Assembly: GCA_025890175.1 (NCBI GenBank)
Contig: JANPYM010000017.1
Span: 666,659 to 730,658 of the forward strand
DNA: 64,000 nucleotides
Direction of reading: 5' to 3'
DNA from: Ciborinia camelliae
Lineage: Eukaryota > Ascomycota > Leotiomycetes > Helotiales > Sclerotiniaceae
The position numbers and the translations under genes are program-made. This document shows, piece by piece, positions 36,923 through 48,293 of the stretch (position 1 is its first letter; every line of letters begins with the position of its first letter). The notes beneath the pieces are model-generated. The model ran no database searches and was not told the DNA's origin. It saw only the letters and a program-made list of their open reading frames with translations.

Positions 36923-36981
36923 CTATGGGTTGTTTGTTAGTATGGATTGGGATTTGCATAATTTGAAGGGGGACTATTTAC
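36923..36981 (-). other. Spliceosomal-type intron inside the tRNA D-loop
   Basis: 59-nt insertion with 5' GTAAAT, a perfect TACTAAC branch sequence whose branch A lies about 15 nt before the 3' end, and 3' CATAG. The length and branch spacing match introns of protein genes in this window (for example 19384-19469, branch CTACTAAC). It lies directly 3' of the A box, so both internal promoter elements are undisturbed. Removal leaves exactly GAGCGG-TCTAA in the loop. Confidence 0.75.
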
Positions 36982-36992
36982 CCGCTCGGCCA
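36982..36992 (-). promoter_or_regulatory. Pol III A box
   Basis: Minus-strand TGGCCGAGCGG fits the A-box consensus TRGYNNAGYGG completely. Its last base is the last base before the 59-nt insertion. Confidence 0.85.
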
Positions 36993-36999
36993 TCACGGC

Positions 37000-38766
37000 A
37001 GTTGTTTGTTTGATGGAGAGTCCGGCGGAAAGTTTCAATATATATAGGCTTTCAAAACGTGAGGGGGAGTTAAATCAAACACCCCTTTTTGGAAAATGGG
37101 AATTTCGGTTGTATATAGAGGTTTTCTAATGAGGTGATGTAATGGGGATGCTCAATTTCTAAATAATTTGCCGATGACGCTTGGTATAGGGACTAATTTG
37201 ACACTATTTTTGGTGACCACTAATGTTATGATATACTTAACGTCTAGATGATTTCAACATGTCATTGTCTTCACGGATCTGCATTATATATAAAGCATTA
37301 ATTGTCAAAAGGCATTTTTTTCATTGCTAGTAAAATTTCTCGTGGCTGTTATAAAACTAAGAATATCATCCATCCTTTAATTACAAACTCTTCTAGTCGA
37401 TAACCACCTGACAGAATTAACCTGTCTGGACCAAGATAAATAAAACTGCAGAGGGAATGGCAACTGCCACAGCTTAAAGCTAGAATACATCTAGAAAATG
37501 CGAACTGGGTAACGCATTCGCTTTTTTATGCTACGAGGCTACGATGCTACGCATGCTTCCACATATAAGTATCCAGAGTCTCAATACGCAAGGTGCAGAC
37601 GCGGTTAAATGAAGTGGTATTTGTAGACCTGTAGTTAGATCCAATGCAATGTAGAATATTGTAATCAGTACTTTCGCCGAGTTAACTTCCTCGCATGAAG
37701 CCGCAAAATCGTATAAATACTCCAACATAATAAGGATGTCCAGGATCAAAAGGCAGTATGAAAGTCAAAGGGTGACTTGCCAGAAACTCTGTCCAGCGCA
37801 TCATTTTGGTTGTTTAGCACTGAACTAAAATAAGGTCCCTTGACTTCTACCTTCAAGGTTATCATTTGTCCCGTCATTGAATAATCGCTGTGTTGAGCGT
37901 TCCCATTGCTCATTTTTACATTGACCTTACTGTTAGTTAATATAAAAAGTAAACCGACAAAACCCTCGTCAAATCGACCTCGACACATCTTTTGAGTTCT
38001 TGATCGAAATAGATAATTTGTTCGGAAAGTTGTAGAGGATGTCACGGTGGGTTGATTGGTGTATACTAATAACATTGGTTGGCTTTCATTATACTCTTAC
38101 CAATCTAAGGTACATTAATAGAGGATGGATTGAATTGAGATTGAAATTGAATATTACTTTCTAATACTTATAAGTTAATGTTCAGTTTCTTGATCTCAAA
38201 CCAGAGTTTAATCTGATCGAAATAAATATATCAGCTGGGCTACCTCCTACCTATTGATGGATGATTACATAACAGCTTATGGCATAAGTGGCATAAGCTA
38301 ACCCCGCTAGAAATCGTTATCGGTGCCAATCTAAGAAGCCAAGGCGCCAAGGTCTGGTAGCTCTCCACGATATCTTCCCCTCCAACACTTCCGTCTCGTA
38401 AAAGTTTATATCTCTCCTTGAATTGCGAATTTTATATATACTGTACTTAGTAGAGTAGTACTCCTATGATTTATGAGTAGGTAAAAACTGGTAGATGTTC
38501 ATCTTTTCTTCTCTCCTTTGTTCAACAAATCAAGTTCTCGAGGTATGATGTTTAGCGACGTCATAGGTCCGGCCATAGCCATCTGCAAGGTAACGAACGG
38601 GAGATTGATACCAACTTTTCTCTTCAGAGTCAAATTAATGTATTTTCTACTTGCCAGATACATTCTCAGTCAACTCCATCTCTTCAAATATGCATTGATT
38701 TAGAACTCTCATCTACCATTTCACTCATGCCAATTTACTAATCTCCTCAAACCTTCCTCTTGCACC
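37000..38766. other. Intergenic, nothing recognised
   Basis: AT-rich DNA without a supportable gene. Short minus-strand open frames at about 37531-38075 show no domain and no convincing splice structure. Confidence 0.5.
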
Positions 38767-40917
38767 ATGAACGATCCAGGTCTCGATGAACCCATCTCCA
38801 ATGACGCGGATAATGTAGAGAATCAGAAGCGCGATGAGCGGGATGAGACCAAGGAAGATGAGCAAGCTTTCCTCGAGCCAAGGTATGTAGAAGGAAATGT
38901 TCCGCAGATACTTCCCCTTAGGATTGTGGGCTGTGCTAACAAATGATTCTTCAGCCGTTGGTGGTTTGCTAGTACCGCATTTCCTCTCGTCGCTGGTACA
39001 TTTGCACCCATGGCCTCGGCATTCAGTATTTGCGCATTGGTTGTACACTGGAGAGTATCGATACCACCGGGGGGAGTGGAAGAGCATGGAGTATATATCG
39101 ACGATCCGAAATGGTATGCCTCGGATGAATGTCAGAAGGGTGTTATGTTGATACGCTGAAACAGGTTGATCGGTATAAACGCAGCAGAATTGGCAATTGC
39201 TCTCATTTCGAATCTATTTCTACTTTTGAATATGGCGGAAAGAGTTCGGTTTTCGATCGCACAACCCATTACCATCATCGGTTGGTATTTATCCTCATTT
39301 ACATTGATTGGGTTGACAGCTTGTACGCATGCCTCTGGACCTTTAACACTTTCATCACCTCCGGATCATGCCTACACACAAGCATTCTACTATGCCCTAT
39401 TTGCTGCCGGTCTTTACTTCTTAGTGGCCAGTTTGATGGTGGTTACTGTTTATGGAGCATATAAAGGTCATTATCCAAAGGAGTTCAAATTGACTATGAG
39501 TCAGAGAACTTTAATGTTACAAACTATCAGTTTTCTCGTATATCTACTTGTTGGTGCGGCGGTATTCGCCCATATCGAATCTTGGCAATATCTGGATGCG
39601 GTTTATTGGTGTGATTTTACACTTTTAACTGTCGGTATCGGGGATTATGCGCCAATGACACATTTGGGAAGAGGTTTGTTATTCCCATTTGCAATCGGTG
39701 GTATCATCATTCTAGGTCTGGTTATTGGCTCAATTCGATCGTTGGTATTAGAACGTGGAAAGGTTAAGCTCGGCGCAAGAATGGTGGAAAAAGAACGAAT
39801 GCGTATTTTAAAGAAGACTCAGAGAAAAAATGTTCAAGTATTGAAGCCTGTCGCAACAACAGGAGAATCTCCAGAGTCAAGCAACAACCCCATCAACAGC
39901 GATGATCTTACAGAAAGAGAAAGACGTCAACAAGAATTTGACTTAATGAGACGAATCCAAGAAAAAGCAGCTACTAAACGTCGTTGGACTTCTTTAATAA
40001 TCTCTGGAACTACATGGTTAATACTTTGGTTTGTTGGTGGAGCAATATTTCGAGTTACGGAGCATACACAGAACTGGACTTACTTCCAATCTCTCTATTT
40101 CTCGTATACCTCTCTTCTAACAATTGGATACGGTGATTTCTACCCACAATCCAATTCCGGGAAACCATTCTTCGTCTTCTGGTCTCTCCTTGCAATACCT
40201 TCCCTTACAATCCTTATAAGCAATATGGGCGATACAATCATCAAAGGAATCCGTGATTTTACTCTCTGGATTGGAAACTCTACTATTCTACCCGGCGAAA
40301 AAGGGGTCAGACATTCCCTCAAAGAAACAACAAATAAAATGACTTTCGGAAAGCTATTCAAAGTATCCGAACTCCCAGCAGCTCCTCGCAATGTAGACGA
40401 GTCTACTGGGCGTCGTGCCGCGAAAAATGTTCCGGAATCCGAGGCGCAACGCGCGGAAGACAATCTCGAAGATACCGAGACTAAACAGGCCAGAGAACAA
40501 GGAGTGGAAGATGATAGGTTGCCTGAAAATCGACATGATTATCATTGTCTCCTCATCACGGAAATCGGAAAAGTCATGAAACATCTCAATAGTTCTCCAC
40601 CTCGCAAATACACATTCGATGAATGGGCTTGGTATCTTAAATTGATAGGTGAGGATGAGAGTGTGGCGGGGTATCATAGGAGACCGATTGTGAAATTGAG
40701 GAGGAATCATGATGATGATGATGATGAATTGGGTGGTGCGAAAGGTGATGGAAGAGAGGATAGGGGGGAGAAGTGGAGTTGGGCGGGAAATCGAAGTCCG
40801 TTGATGGGGAATAAGGAGGAGAGTGAGTGGGTGCTTGAGAGGTTGCATAGGACGTTGGAGAGGGAGTTGGATGACATGAGGAGGGAGGATATAGAGAGAA
40901 GGGGGAAAGGAGAATAG
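38767..40917 (+). CDS. TOK-type two-pore-domain outward-rectifier K+ channel
   Basis: Plasma-membrane potassium channel of the fungal TOK1 family. Exons 38767-38882, 38955-39113 and 39165-40917 give 675 residues. The first splice falls in a Ser codon and the second in the Trp of the conserved DPKWLIGIN block. Several transmembrane helices precede the first pore. The two selectivity filters are TVGIGDYAP (about residue 247) and TIGYGDFYP (about 411), each preceded by a pore helix (DFTLL, YTSLL). Between them lies a charged, Gln/Arg-rich loop of about 100 residues, and after pore 2 the helix IPSLTILISNMGDT. The C-terminal 200 residues are hydrophilic, with an acidic stretch and a run of Asp. 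The 8-TM/2-pore layout is diagnostic for TOK channels. Confidence 0.92.
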
Positions 40918-42144
40918 AATTGAAAGCAAGGGCCTAAGAATTAAGAGGAGAAAAGTTGGTGATAGAGTCACAGCTGTTTGCATGATTTGGCATGGCGTCT
41001 TGAAATACCATCAATAGCTTATATTTGGGTCGAGATCCGATGTTTGGGAGACATATGCATACATAAGTACGTATCACATGGGCTGGCGTTTTTGAGCATT
41101 CAAGATACCATTTGATATTTCTTCTATCGAGCTGGAGGTATGTTACCGGGAATAGAGCGAGTGGTGGAGGTGTAAGGGTATCTTTTCAGTCAAGGACTCC
41201 CGCGGTATAATTACAATATACCTAATTACAAATTATTAGATACTCGAATATTATACTGATCTGATATATAGGGGTTTAAAATAGAATTTAATTAACTACT
41301 ACTACCTGGGCTAGAAGGAAGTATAATCGAAGGTAGAAACTTATAGTCTCGGCTGAGAGTTTATGGTTTGTTTATTTTATTTTATTCTATTTTTGAGTGG
41401 AAGATATAATTAGTAAGAACAAATTGAGGCGAGGAATGCCACTGCTAGTGAATACTTCATCAAGAAGCGAGATGAGGCCAGGGGCTTTGGGAAGAACTTG
41501 AAGATATTCAAAAGCCTTGGATGTAAAAGAGTTGGAAAAGGAAGGGTTGGAAGAATCATTCGATCATGGGATGGGGTAGGGGAATCTTAAATGGAATCGG
41601 GAATTGGACTAAGAGAGGGTGGAGAATTCTTTAAAGTCTCGGAAAGCAGTGTAGGTTAGCCTTAATTAATGTAGAAGGGCGTTAGATTAATAGTGCTAGT
41701 CTCTCTCTCTTTTAGGTTAGTCTTAATTAATGTAGAAGGGCGTTAGATTAATAGTGCTAGTCTCTCTCTCTTGTCGCAAATGAGTCTGGTTGTTATACGT
41801 TCCTTAGCGGATTCTGATTTCCATGGCCACTACCCTGCTGTCTTGATAAAGGGCCAACTCTCCATTCGGTTCAAGAATGTGCCCCTCTAATGTCGTCATG
41901 GAGTAACGTTAATCCGGGAACCGATCTTTAGCCGACACTCCCACCTTCTGATAAAAACTCTCTTACATATTCCAATATTCACCACCGACAATAACTTACG
42001 AGTTTCAGAGTACATATACTATCCAAACATTCCATTGTATGACGCATCACCAAAGTATCTATTTACTTTTTCGCAAATCCTCTAAGAATCATTCAACCAT
42101 TCCATTTCATCCACTTCCACCGACCCCACCCGTTCATACTCGAC
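40918..42144. other. Intergenic with a 64-bp tandem duplication; promoter of the RGG gene
   Basis: No gene is supported. A unit starting TTAGGTTAG(C/T)CTTAATTAATGTAG and ending in CTCTCTCTCTT occurs twice in tandem at about 41650-41772 with one or two differences. The last 150 bases before the next ATG are C/A-rich, as usual for a fungal leader. Confidence 0.6.
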
Positions 42145-43257
42145 ATGGATGAGTTCGCGCAATCAAGAGAGGATGATGATCTCTTTGGCGATGAGTTCGA
42201 ACCTGCATCTGAACCTACAGTCATAGAAGAGGCACCGATTCAATCTGTTTCAAAACTGTCACCTACAGCAGAGACATACGTGAGCAGCAATGGCGCACAA
42301 TCTACTTTACCAACTGGACCTTCAAACAACAACAACAATAATAATAGAAATCAGCGTGAACGAGTGACAGATAAAAGACGAGGTGGAAGAGGAGGTCGAG
42401 GTAATGCGCCAAATAATGGTCTGAAATCATCGAGATATGCGACTCAAGTACCGGAGCCTGTCACTACCCAATTGACTGAAACCGCCACTGAACAGTTCCC
42501 GGTCGTGGCACCTTCGAACTCTCCTCCTGTACAATCTCCTGTCGAATCGCAACCACAACCGCAACAAAATAGACCTATACCATCTGTTCGTGGCGATCGT
42601 TCTTTAACCGGTGGACCCTCTCATAAGAAACTCACCGAGGAAGAATTAACAGCGAAACTCGAGCGAATGAAGATTATAAATGCGGAAAAGGCCGAATCAT
42701 TCCGGAAGAGTGAGAAAGATAGAGAAGGATATGCGGAAAAAGAGAAAGAAGAGAAGCGCAAGAGGAAAGAGGAGATTGAGAGGGGTAGAGTAATGGAAGG
42801 CGAGAGAATGAAGAACAGGGAGAGAAAGTTAAAGGCCATGGGTGGCAGGGAGTGGGATGAGGGCAAGGACGAGAAAGATTTCGAGGATAATAAGGGAAGA
42901 AGTTCACAATATGTTAGGGGTGGTCATGGTGGTGTTATCAGAGGACGAGGGGGTTTGGCTGGTAGTAGGTTTAATGATGCGCCGGAAGATGATATGTCTT
43001 CGTACATTTATGATGACAACAGAGGACGGGGATCCGGACGTGGAAGAGGAAGAGGTAGGGGGAATGGTCGAGGTGGAAGAGGTGGCTCAACACAACAACC
43101 ACAACCCGTACCTGTGCCAGAGGATTTCCCTTCATTGCCAACAACATCAGCATCCAAAAACACGACATCAGACCTCAATTCTCCATTGGTTGGGGCCGGA
43201 GATTGGGCCGATGAGATGGCTACCCCTATTGAGCAGGAGAAGAAATTTGAGGTTTAG
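42145..43257 (+). CDS. RGG-rich putative RNA-binding protein
   Basis: Intronless, 370 residues. The N-terminus is acidic (EDDDLFGDEFEP, about 9-20). A first RG patch (RRGGRGGRG) lies near residue 80, a long Lys/Glu-rich, probably helical segment spans about 165-250 (KEKEEKRKRKEEIERG), and a second RG-rich block (GRGSGRGRGRGRGNGRGGRG) is near 293-312. It is followed by PVPEDFPSLP and an acidic end with GDWADEM. RGG boxes bind RNA and are targets of arginine methylation. FPSLP-type motifs occur in several translation-related proteins. No folded catalytic domain is visible. I do not recognise the specific orthologue; a translation or mRNP role is inferred from composition. Confidence 0.75.
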   Translation: MDEFAQSREDDDLFGDEFEPASEPTVIEEAPIQSVSKLSPTAETYVSSNGAQSTLPTGPSNNNNNNNRNQRERVTDKRRGGRGGRGNAPNNGLKSSRYATQVPEPVTTQLTETATEQFPVVAPSNSPPVQSPVESQPQPQQNRPIPSVRGDRSLTGGPSHKKLTEEELTAKLERMKIINAEKAESFRKSEKDREGYAEKEKEEKRKRKEEIERGRVMEGERMKNRERKLKAMGGREWDEGKDEKDFEDNKGRSSQYVRGGHGGVIRGRGGLAGSRFNDAPEDDMSSYIYDDNRGRGSGRGRGRGRGNGRGGRGGSTQQPQPVPVPEDFPSLPTTSASKNTTSDLNSPLVGAGDWADEMATPIEQEKKFEV

Positions 43258-43796
43258 ACATGTATATGTCAATTTTGAATTGATGGAGGAGATTCTGAGG
43301 ATAAGGTTGGGATAAATTTGGATGGACAAGGCAGGAGATTTTCCGCAAGGCGTTATAGATGCGCTCGTCTTTGGAAAGACTTGAGCAGCGAAATTTTGGT
43401 GTGCACCGTTTTGGATACCACAATAGCGAACGATATGAATTTTTTTTTCCGCGCTTTTTTTTACTTGAGATTTAAATGCAATGATGCTCTGGTGATTAAT
43501 CATTTAAATTTATATTTTAAATACTGATACTGATACTGATTTATCTGTAATTAATTGCTCGATGCTGCGAAAAGTCGCCTCTTCTATATGCATAAATAAA
43601 GTGCCTACCATCACTCAAAAAATATTTAGGGAAAGCCTTTTGGTAGTGCTATTAATCTTTCATAAAAGAGTGTTGTTATCCACCCTCTTACTGTTTAAAT
43701 AGATGCGCTAAATGAAGGTCGAAGACAACGTTTGGGGTATTCACCCTATAAATAGGACATTTGGTCGATATCAGGGTTAACATTACCTACAGTTAC
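43258..43796. other. Intergenic, no gene seen
   Basis: 3' flank of the RGG gene, AT-rich. A GATACTGATACTGAT triplet repeat is at about 43525-43540. Confidence 0.4.
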
Positions 43797-44471
43797 CTAG
43801 TTATTTACAGGACAGCTTTGTCCAGTACGAAGGAGGAATGCCACGTGGAGTGTAGGTGGTTTCCATGCGCTCCAATTGATGTACTGAGAGCGCCCTGAAT
43901 TTGGTTTCTTATGTGAGTGTATCAGTTGTTCTTGAACTCCTTTCACTTCGGCAAATGCGGCGAGGTAGTCTGCTTTGATAGCGGACTCGTCGTGGAAGTG
44001 CGTGGATTTGTTCTCCCAAAAAGGTCTTCCGCCTGCTGCAATTCTGCAGGAAATGTCTACGAGTGCGAAACCGCTTTCTCCACGGGGGATTCGGTGATCT
44101 TCGAGTTTACGGTCGGATTTATGGATCGTCGATTGGGGAATGGGTACATAGCAATGGAAGGGATCTTTCATCATGCGGATTCTATCTTTACTTATTCCTA
44201 GCCGCCTGACCGACACCACCTCAGAGTCGTCATCCGTGGACTCACGGGGCATCATTCTGTAACCCTTGGCTTCTTCTTTTCCACGCTGATGTCCAGATCG
44301 ACTATTCGAACCGTGGCCCGCGGTTTGCATTCTCACTCGTCCATAACCCTCACGAAGTCTCACCTCTCCCTCATGCTCGTCCTCGGGATCATCATTGTTC
44401 CTCCGCAAAGCCCGCTCATCGACATGGACCGAAAATTCCAAACCATCCCTAAAAATCCCGCCGTGCCACAA
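43797..44471 (-). CDS. Uncertain hypothetical reading frame, no usable ATG at its 5' end
   Basis: An open frame of about 224 codons with mixed, non-repetitive composition but no recognised domain. The frame opens without an ATG, just after a TGA in the same frame, and the first in-frame ATG is well inside. Upstream on the same strand, 44640-44825 encodes a Cys-rich stretch (HQCKCEHDCQNP...GCRES) in another frame. The region may be a multi-exon gene or a decayed one; I could not join the pieces with good splice signals. Confidence 0.25.
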   Translation of the reverse strand: MWHGGIFRDGLEFSVHVDERALRRNNDDPEDEHEGEVRLREGYGRVRMQTAGHGSNSRSGHQRGKEEAKGYRMMPRESTDDDSEVVSVRRLGISKDRIRMMKDPFHCYVPIPQSTIHKSDRKLEDHRIPRGESGFALVDISCRIAAGGRPFWENKSTHFHDESAIKADYLAAFAEVKGVQEQLIHSHKKPNSGRSQYINWSAWKPPTLHVAFLLRTGQSCPVNN

Positions 44472-44895
44472 TGGTCAAATTCTCCACCCCCGGTTTTTGA
44501 AGCACTGACATAGGTAGGCGAGAACCTCTTAAATTGCCACCGTTTATTTCCATCTACCTTCATGCACTCTGCCCAGACATCTTCATGCATTGCAAGATTT
44601 TGCACCTTTCCTCGTCCTCTGGCTAGCCAATTTGCCTTTAGGAGTCTTCAATTATGCACATGTCCGGCCCGATCACCAATATCTAGAGTGTCCCTTCTAA
44701 AATTCATCCAAGTGCCCAAACACTTCGAATATGGACCTTGCTCGCGCTTGAAAATCTCCCGAGATTCTCGACATCCTTGGGCAACGAAAAGTGGATTTTG
44801 GCAGTCGTGTTCGCATTTGCATTGATGGATGGGTATACCATCTATTCCCCATTACTTCATATGTAAAATATTCAGAATGGGCAATTTTTTAATGA

Positions 44896-45036
44896 AGAGT
44901 GTCGATTGATTTTTGATTTTTGATTTTTGATTTTTGATTTTTGATTTTTGATTTTTGATTTTTGATTTTTGATTTTTGATTTTTGATTTTTGATTTTTGA
45001 TTTTTGATTTTTGATTTTTGATTTTTGATTTTTGAT
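44896..45036 (+). repeat. 7-bp microsatellite (TGATTTT)n
   Basis: About 19-20 near-perfect copies of TGATTTT between about 44903 and 45036. The reverse strand reads as Lys-Ile-Lys-Asn-Gln-Lys-Ser repeats because the 21-bp super-period keeps the frame open; this is not a gene. Confidence 0.92.
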
Positions 45037-45039
45037 TTA

Positions 45040-48000
45040 CGTCGTTCATGATATACTTCGATCAAGCGTGGTCCTGGGCAAGAAAGCTTCCAAAATTAAG
45101 ATCGAAGCTCGTAGGGCAGTGATGGGAATAGCGTTCATTCGCAAAGTTTATTCATGGTTGGAGTTTGTTCAGTGCCTGGTGAGGGCATGTTTTTCGAGGC
45201 GAAGAAAAAGAAGATAAGAGAAGAAATAGAAGAGAAGGATTCTGCTATTGACGTAAGGAATCCCTACTTAGTCACCAATCAGTCGCTCCATCATGTGAAA
45301 TCTAGTGAACATCCTCCAATCCACATTGCCGGGGGCAAGCCCTTATTTTAGTTCGGATTATCTCCACTTACTGGTTCTTGTTGTTTATTAAACCCTACCC
45401 ATTTTGCGAGGAAATATGGTTGAATTTGATCCCAAAGAAACCTCATTCGAAGTGAGGGAAGTGGACTGGATCAAGAAGTGGATTATGGGTCTTAAACGTG
45501 TAGGTACAGGAGAAAATGTATACGAATTGGTAAGTTCAAATCTTGTTGTTGTGGGAAGAGGCCCTTTGAATAATTTTCTAAACAGATTATTAGTCAATCT
45601 CGTCCAGGACAGCCGAGAAAAAAGTAAAATCTCCCCGTGGAAATATAATTGCAGAACTCTTACAATGGCAAGTCTACTACGCAACCCTGTTTAGTTGTGG
45701 CACATCAGCTTTTAGATACCCAAATATTCATACTCGGGAATTCAATTTTCGTTAGGATATACATGACATTGGGTTGTATCTAAGTTCCCGCTTCAGTCCC
45801 GTTGCCTCTAGAGAAGCTCTTGATTGCACTATGTTCTCTGAGGAGTCTTAAGCACCTTTATCAACATAATAGAACTTCAGCATGCACGGAATTTGGCTAG
45901 TTTGATTTAGCAAAATTGGTGTCTTCTTGGCCTAACTCCGGACAGGAAGTATCCCCTATATATTGTAAAGAGCATATGCTAATAGGACTTCCTAGTCATA
46001 TATTGCAGAGGACGCAACTCAATGGATCAATCACTTCAAGATTACCGGACTGCCGATCTAGATATTTCAGCTACCTGTGACATCGAATCTGTCACCTTTG
46101 GGCGCTTGACTGGAGGCTGTTAGTTGATAACTCTTGTATTTACTGCATCTGTGAATAGTCTTACAAGATCCGAGGCCCAGGCGTTCAATTTTGATTTGAG
46201 ATCTGCTGATCAGTCCTACCCTATATGAGTCTTATCTGCAATTATTCTTCCCAAGTTGATAACCCTTTTAAAAATAGATTGATCTACTTCTCCTTCCCGT
46301 TCTTCAGAAGATCCAAACAATCAGAATTAGTGGCGTTCACCATCCTCCATCAAAGTTTCTCGCCAGGGAACTTTCCAATGCGCCTAACCTCCAGACCATC
46401 ATATTCAGAGGAAATAATGTGAAAAATAACGAGACATCTCATAAGGCACTTGCTTGGGAACTCAAAAGAAGGCTCTTTGCCCTCGTTGGGCGATATTGTT
46501 GCTGGAGAACGAACGGCGCCATGGAGGAGTGGATGTGGATGCAGGTCTAAGACGCGTTATCACAAAGTCTACCGAGTTGAGACAGGCCGGTAGAGAAACC
46601 TAAGGCTAGGAAGCACTTGCGGTATCAAGATAGCCAGATAATTTGCTGTATAAAGTCGAAGGTTCTCAGCGAGGGGCTGTTTTTTAGGGCTGTCGTTTAC
46701 TGCATCGGCGAGCAAATGGGCTCCGTCTTGAGGATATAGTATTTGACGAACTTGAGTAATATAGCATGTCCACCAGTGGCGGATTCTACCATTTCATTGT
46801 GCCAGATGAAACTGGAGAATCAAACGTGTTGAAATTTCTTTATATTCTGTTCATTTGTAAAAATATCATCTTTGTGAAAGGTATATGAATCTGTCCGCGA
46901 AAAAAGTGGCCGATTGTATAATTTCATTGTTCCAAGTAGAACTAAACAACCAGAATTCTCGAATCTGATTAACATCCTACAAAATACTTACAAAAAATAT
47001 TTGTTATTTTATTCTGTTATAGACGTGATTTGATTTGAAAGCATTTTGATGCATAAACACGGACGAAGTGGTGTACCTACTACGCGAATGTTTACGCGAT
47101 AAGCCTGTACGCGCAAGGAAAGTGAACGGAGGCGAGAACTTCTTGATTAAAAGGATACATCCTCGACCAGTGCTGATGTCTTCGGATGGATTTGAAAAGG
47201 GGCGCATTGGTGTCACCCGAAAGATGAGTGAACTGGACATGAATAGGGTGAAACACTGAAGTGAGAGTAAACTCTGGTGGAGGCTCGTGGCGGTTATGAG
47301 GTGAAAATTGATGGTCAAATTTCCATTAAGGGCGGAAGATTAATTGAACCCATTTGAGGATGCCTCCGCTACGCTCTATGCGTTTTTGAGCAACGATTAG
47401 ACTAACAAGAAAGAATTAAACCCCTAGTAATCAAAAGCAAAAGTTATCAGTTCTTACAGATGGAGAGGTAGCACGTGGCTGGTTAGCTTTGGGACAAGAT
47501 TTTACATAAGTTTTCACTCATGACGCGGGGTTTCAAGGCAACCCGGAACCGTGGAAGCTTGGAAGTGCATGGACGTTGTTGACAAACTACTCCACTACTC
47601 AGGGGTATTCTGATGGGACAAGGGCTTAGCGAGCATCAAGCATTTCTACCGGAATTTAACCTAATTACTTTCCGCGTATCCATCAATGTTCATTCCCGGT
47701 ACTTCAGTCTTTACCCAATAATGGTTTATGGTAGATCCCAGTCGCCTGATTAAATCAATATGCAGAATGTATCGACGGTGGTGGCACAGCTAACTCGCTA
47801 TTTCAAAATGGATGGTAGCTTTGGCAGGACATACAACATTATCAAAAACTCTCTACATATAAGGATAATTTTTAAAAGCGAAAAATGAGAACCCTTTGAG
47901 ATATTATTCTATCAAATCTCCGAACTAATCCCCATTGAATAATACTGGCTGAGTCTGGCTCACTTTTTTGCAGAAAATCCGAAGATCTCACCCAAAAATA

Positions 48001-48293
48001 ACTACATGTCTAAGCTCATCCAAGCCAATCTCATCTAAATTCCTACCTTTTCCAGTTTAAGCTCCACTCAAATTTGGATTAAAATAAGGATATAGTGAAA
48101 CTATCCTTATATTAAGCTTTTTGACACCAAAAAATCAATGGAGCCAGAGAAATTATCCTCAAAACCGATATCCTTCTATTGGATATCCTTATTTTGATTG
48201 TATGTATATCGATATCCCACCATAACAAAAATCACCCACCTTCTCCTCTTCTCCATCCCAACAATACCGACTCCTCACTCCACCACCACAACC
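45040..48293. other. Gene-poor stretch with decayed sequence
   Basis: No gene is supported in 3.2 kb. Small open frames at 45388-45694, 46225-46422 and 47004-47318 have no start context, domain or splice partners. The last 250 bases, with poly-pyrimidine and CACCACCACAACC before the ATG, are the promoter and leader of the DUF2985 gene. Confidence 0.45.

Larger units (their letters stand above)
36847..36999 (-). tRNA. tRNA-Leu(UAA) with anticodon-loop intron and a second, D-loop insertion
   Basis: Read on the minus strand, the acceptor GCCGTGA (36993-36999) pairs with TCGCGGC in all seven positions (one G-U), with discriminator A. The D-stem is GCC/GGC. The anticodon stem is ATGGT/ACCAT with anticodon TAA (36904-36906). 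The variable arm is ATCGAAAGAT and the T-arm GAGGG-TTCGAAC-CCCTC. A standard 12-nt intron (36891-36902) follows position 37. In addition, 59 nt (36923-36981) interrupt the D-loop; without it the D-arm reads GCCGAGCGGTCTAAGGC, the normal Leu sequence. The mature length would be 82 nt, right for a class II Leu tRNA. The insert begins GTAAAT, has TACTAAC and ends CATAG, like an mRNA intron. Every stem is intact, which argues against a decayed pseudogene, but function depends on removal of the insert. Confidence 0.88.

Noticed and set aside
36923..36981. Interpreting the D-loop insert as a BHB-type tRNA intron or as decay of a pseudogene
   Set aside because: No convincing bulge-helix-bulge pairing could be drawn at its borders, while GT, TACTAAC and AG are all present; all tRNA stems are intact, which argues against random decay. 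Not excluded experimentally.
36672..37013. 113-codon plus-strand frame over the tRNA
   Set aside because: Runs antisense through the tRNA-Leu gene and is explained by it.
38725..39087. 120-codon minus-strand frame at the K+ channel start
   Set aside because: Antisense shadow of exons 1-2 of the channel gene, which have conserved protein blocks and clean splice sites.
44852..45049. Lys-Ile-Lys-Asn-Gln-Lys-Ser repeat protein; also considered as a CRISPR-like array
   Set aside because: Pure 7-bp tandem repeat with no spacers; the frame is open only because of the 21-bp super-period.
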